Shown one piece after another: positions 8,177-9,082 of a stretch of DNA of 9,082 nucleotides. The notes beneath the pieces were generated by a model that ran no database searches, was not told where the DNA came from, and worked only from the letters and a program-made list of their open reading frames with translations. The DNA is from Firmicutes bacterium CAG:124 (lineage in GTDB: Bacteria > Bacillota > Clostridia > Oscillospirales > Oscillospiraceae): NCBI GenBank assembly GCA_000432135.1, contig HF990592.1, forward strand, positions 22,690 to 31,771. Reading direction: 5' to 3'. Made by a program: the position numbers and the translations under genes. Positions within the stretch are counted from its first letter, which is position 1. Each line of letters begins with the position of its first letter.

Positions 8177-8352
8177 ACTGTTTGGACTCTGACTGCGCTG
8201 CCTCCGCACCGCATTCTCACGACCGCCGGGCTTGGCGGACGCATTGCGGCATGTCTCCACAATGCCGCACCGGGAGTCTCCCGGATAAAATATCCTCCTT
8301 TATATTTGCCGCAGCGCACCATAAATGTGGATTGGTACACCACGACTAAGAT
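8177..8352 (-). promoter_or_regulatory. Long structured 5' leader of the ABC ATPase gene
   Basis: With the promoter below, transcription should start near 8352, giving a leader of about 175 nt. It holds an isolated AGGAGG (8294-8299) with no ATG, GTG or TTG at a useful distance, a perfect inverted repeat CCGGGAG-T-CTCCCGG (8270-8284), an 8-bp stem TGCGGCAT/ATGCCGCA (8245-8252 with 8262-8269, 9-nt loop) and a short stem CCGCC/GGCGG (8223-8227 with 8234-8238). An 11-codon ORF starts at ATG 8252 and ends at 8217. The ATPase frame itself stays open from just after TAA at 8300-8302. I do not recognise a known riboswitch. A regulatory role is inference from the length, the structure and the missing ribosome binding site. 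Confidence 0.5.
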
Positions 8353-8358
8353 ACGGAT

Positions 8359-8387
8359 ATTATATCAGATTGCTCCGGTAAAGTCAT
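8359..8387 (-). promoter_or_regulatory. Sigma-A-type promoter of the ABC ATPase gene
   Basis: On the - strand a perfect -10 box TATAAT lies at 8364-8359 and a -35 box ATGACT (4 of 6 to TTGACA) at 8387-8382, with an ideal 17-nt spacer. The expected start of transcription is near 8352, about 175 nt before the chosen start codon. No other comparable match was noticed closer to the gene. Confidence 0.7.
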
Positions 8388-8449
8388 TTGTCGCTTTTGC
8401 TGAAATTTTACGCAGAAACACGGCAGAACGCACAAACCAGCTCCCCCCG

Positions 8450-8478
8450 TTTACTTTTTCCCCAGCCCCTGATACAAT
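8450..8478 (+). promoter_or_regulatory. Sigma-A-type promoter of the Nudix gene
   Basis: A -35 box TTTACT (8450-8455, 4 of 6) and a -10 box TACAAT (8473-8478, 5 of 6) are separated by 17 nt. Transcription would start near 8485, about 11 nt before the GGGAGGG ribosome binding site at 8496-8502 of the Nudix gene. It diverges from the ABC ATPase promoter, with roughly 60 nt between the two -35 elements. Confidence 0.65.
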
Positions 8479-8509
8479 AGAGAAAGCATACACATGGGAG
8501 GGATGGCGC

Positions 8510-8983
8510 ATGAAGCAGACGACGCTCTGCTATCTTGAGCGCGATGGACAGTATCTGATGCTCCACCGCGTTAAAAAGGAGCACGACGAAAATCACGACA
8601 AATGGATCGGCGTCGGCGGAAAATTTGAGGACCGGGAAAGCCCGGAGGACTGCGTCCGCCGCGAGGTGCTGGAGGAAACGGGGCTGACGCTCACGCAGTA
8701 CCGCTACTGCGGGCTTGTGACCTTCGTCTCCGATATCTGGCCGACCGAGTATATGCACCTGTTCCACGCCACGGGCTTCACCGGCACGCCGAAGGACTGC
8801 GACGAGGGTGAGCTGGCCTGGATCGGCAAGCGGCAGCTTGCCGCCCTGCAGCAGTGGGAGGGCGACCGGATCTTCCTGCGGCTCATGGACGAGCACGTGC
8901 CGTTTTTCTCGCTGAAGCTGGTCTACGCGGGCGATACGCTCACAGAGGCCGTTTTGAACGGGCAACGGCTGGAGCAGTCTTAA
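8510..8983 (+). CDS. Nudix hydrolase, MutT/8-oxo-dGTP diphosphatase-like
   Basis: This 157-residue protein has a perfect Nudix box, G37-x5-E43-x7-REVLEETGL (51-59), whose REVLEE glutamates bind Mg2+ for hydrolysis of nucleoside diphosphate-linked substrates. The N-terminal part reads LCYLERDGQYLMLHR and then KWIGVGGKFE, as in Bacillota MutT-type proteins annotated as 8-oxo-dGTP diphosphatases, which clean oxidised dGTP from the nucleotide pool. The substrate cannot be fixed from sequence. The start at ATG 8510 is set by GGGAGGG at 8496-8502 with 7-nt spacing. Two nearer upstream ATGs (8494 and 8503) are out of frame. The open frame continues far upstream across the ABC ATPase, but that part is antisense shadow. 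The stop overlaps the convergent partial gene by 4 nt, leaving no room for a terminator. Confidence 0.92.
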   Translation: MKQTTLCYLERDGQYLMLHRVKKEHDENHDKWIGVGGKFEDRESPEDCVRREVLEETGLTLTQYRYCGLVTFVSDIWPTEYMHLFHATGFTGTPKDCDEGELAWIGKRQLAALQQWEGDRIFLRLMDEHVPFFSLKLVYAGDTLTEAVLNGQRLEQS

Positions 8984-9082
8984 GGTATCAGGTATTTCCC
9001 GGCGTCCTGCTCAAGCTGCTTCCACACCGGGTATTCCGTACCGGTTTCATCGAAGAAGCGCTTCAGATCGCGGTTCAGCGCG
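8980..9082 (-). CDS. Unrecognised protein, C-terminal end (partial)
   Basis: On the - strand a frame is open from the right edge to TAA at 8982-8980, giving 33 residues that end in EQDAGKYLIP. The segment is charged and soluble-looking (it includes RDLKRFFDETG and WKQLEQD) and has no membrane or metal-binding signature. Its amino-acid make-up looks like real protein and there is no other candidate gene here, but 33 residues do not allow a family call. It converges with the Nudix gene and their stops overlap by 4 nt. Confidence 0.5.
   Translation of the reverse strand, partial: ALNRDLKRFFDETGTEYPVWKQLEQDAGKYLIP

Overview
The window looks like part of the chromosome of an anaerobic, GC-rich member of the Bacillota, most likely a gut Clostridia lineage such as Oscillospiraceae. 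This is inferred from oxygen-sensitive Fe-S electron-transfer genes, strong GGAGG-type ribosome binding sites on most genes, and a MsmX/UgpC-type sugar ABC ATPase. No RNA genes, insertion sequences, CRISPR arrays or phage genes were seen.

Positions 1-6919 (+) hold one tightly packed run of seven genes with overlaps of 10, 13, 4 and 4 nt, then gaps of 12, 14 and 22 nt. The order is: the C-terminal end of an HdrA-like protein (cut by the window edge), an MvhD/FlxD-type hydrogenase iron-sulfur subunit, two related Fe-S proteins resembling FlxC and FlxB (AsrA-like), a FlxA-type FAD/NAD(P)/[2Fe-2S] reductase, an FrdB-like Fe-S protein, a soluble FrdA-like flavoprotein, and an AspT/SucE-type (AAE family) dicarboxylate or amino-acid exchanger. 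Read together, NADH would be oxidised at FlxA and electrons would pass through FlxB/C/D to HdrA, where flavin-based bifurcation could send one branch to ferredoxin. The other branch would go to a cytosolic fumarate reductase formed by the FrdB/FrdA-like pair. The exchanger could import the precursor (for example aspartate) and export succinate. The gene families and residues are visible in the sequence; the coupling and substrate are inference. This operon is the candidate new system in the window.

A strong hairpin at 6944-6968, with T-tracts on both strands, closes the operon and also serves the convergent gene. That gene (6986-8176, -) encodes a stand-alone MsmX/UgpC-like sugar ABC ATPase with an unusual lysine/glutamate-rich insertion near its N terminus. 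It has a good sigma-A-type promoter, a leader of about 175 nt with inverted repeats, and no well-placed ribosome binding site.

Divergent from it, with its own promoter, is a MutT-like Nudix hydrolase (8510-8983, +). Its end overlaps by 4 nt the end of a convergent partial gene that runs off the right edge (8980-9082, -), which I do not recognise.
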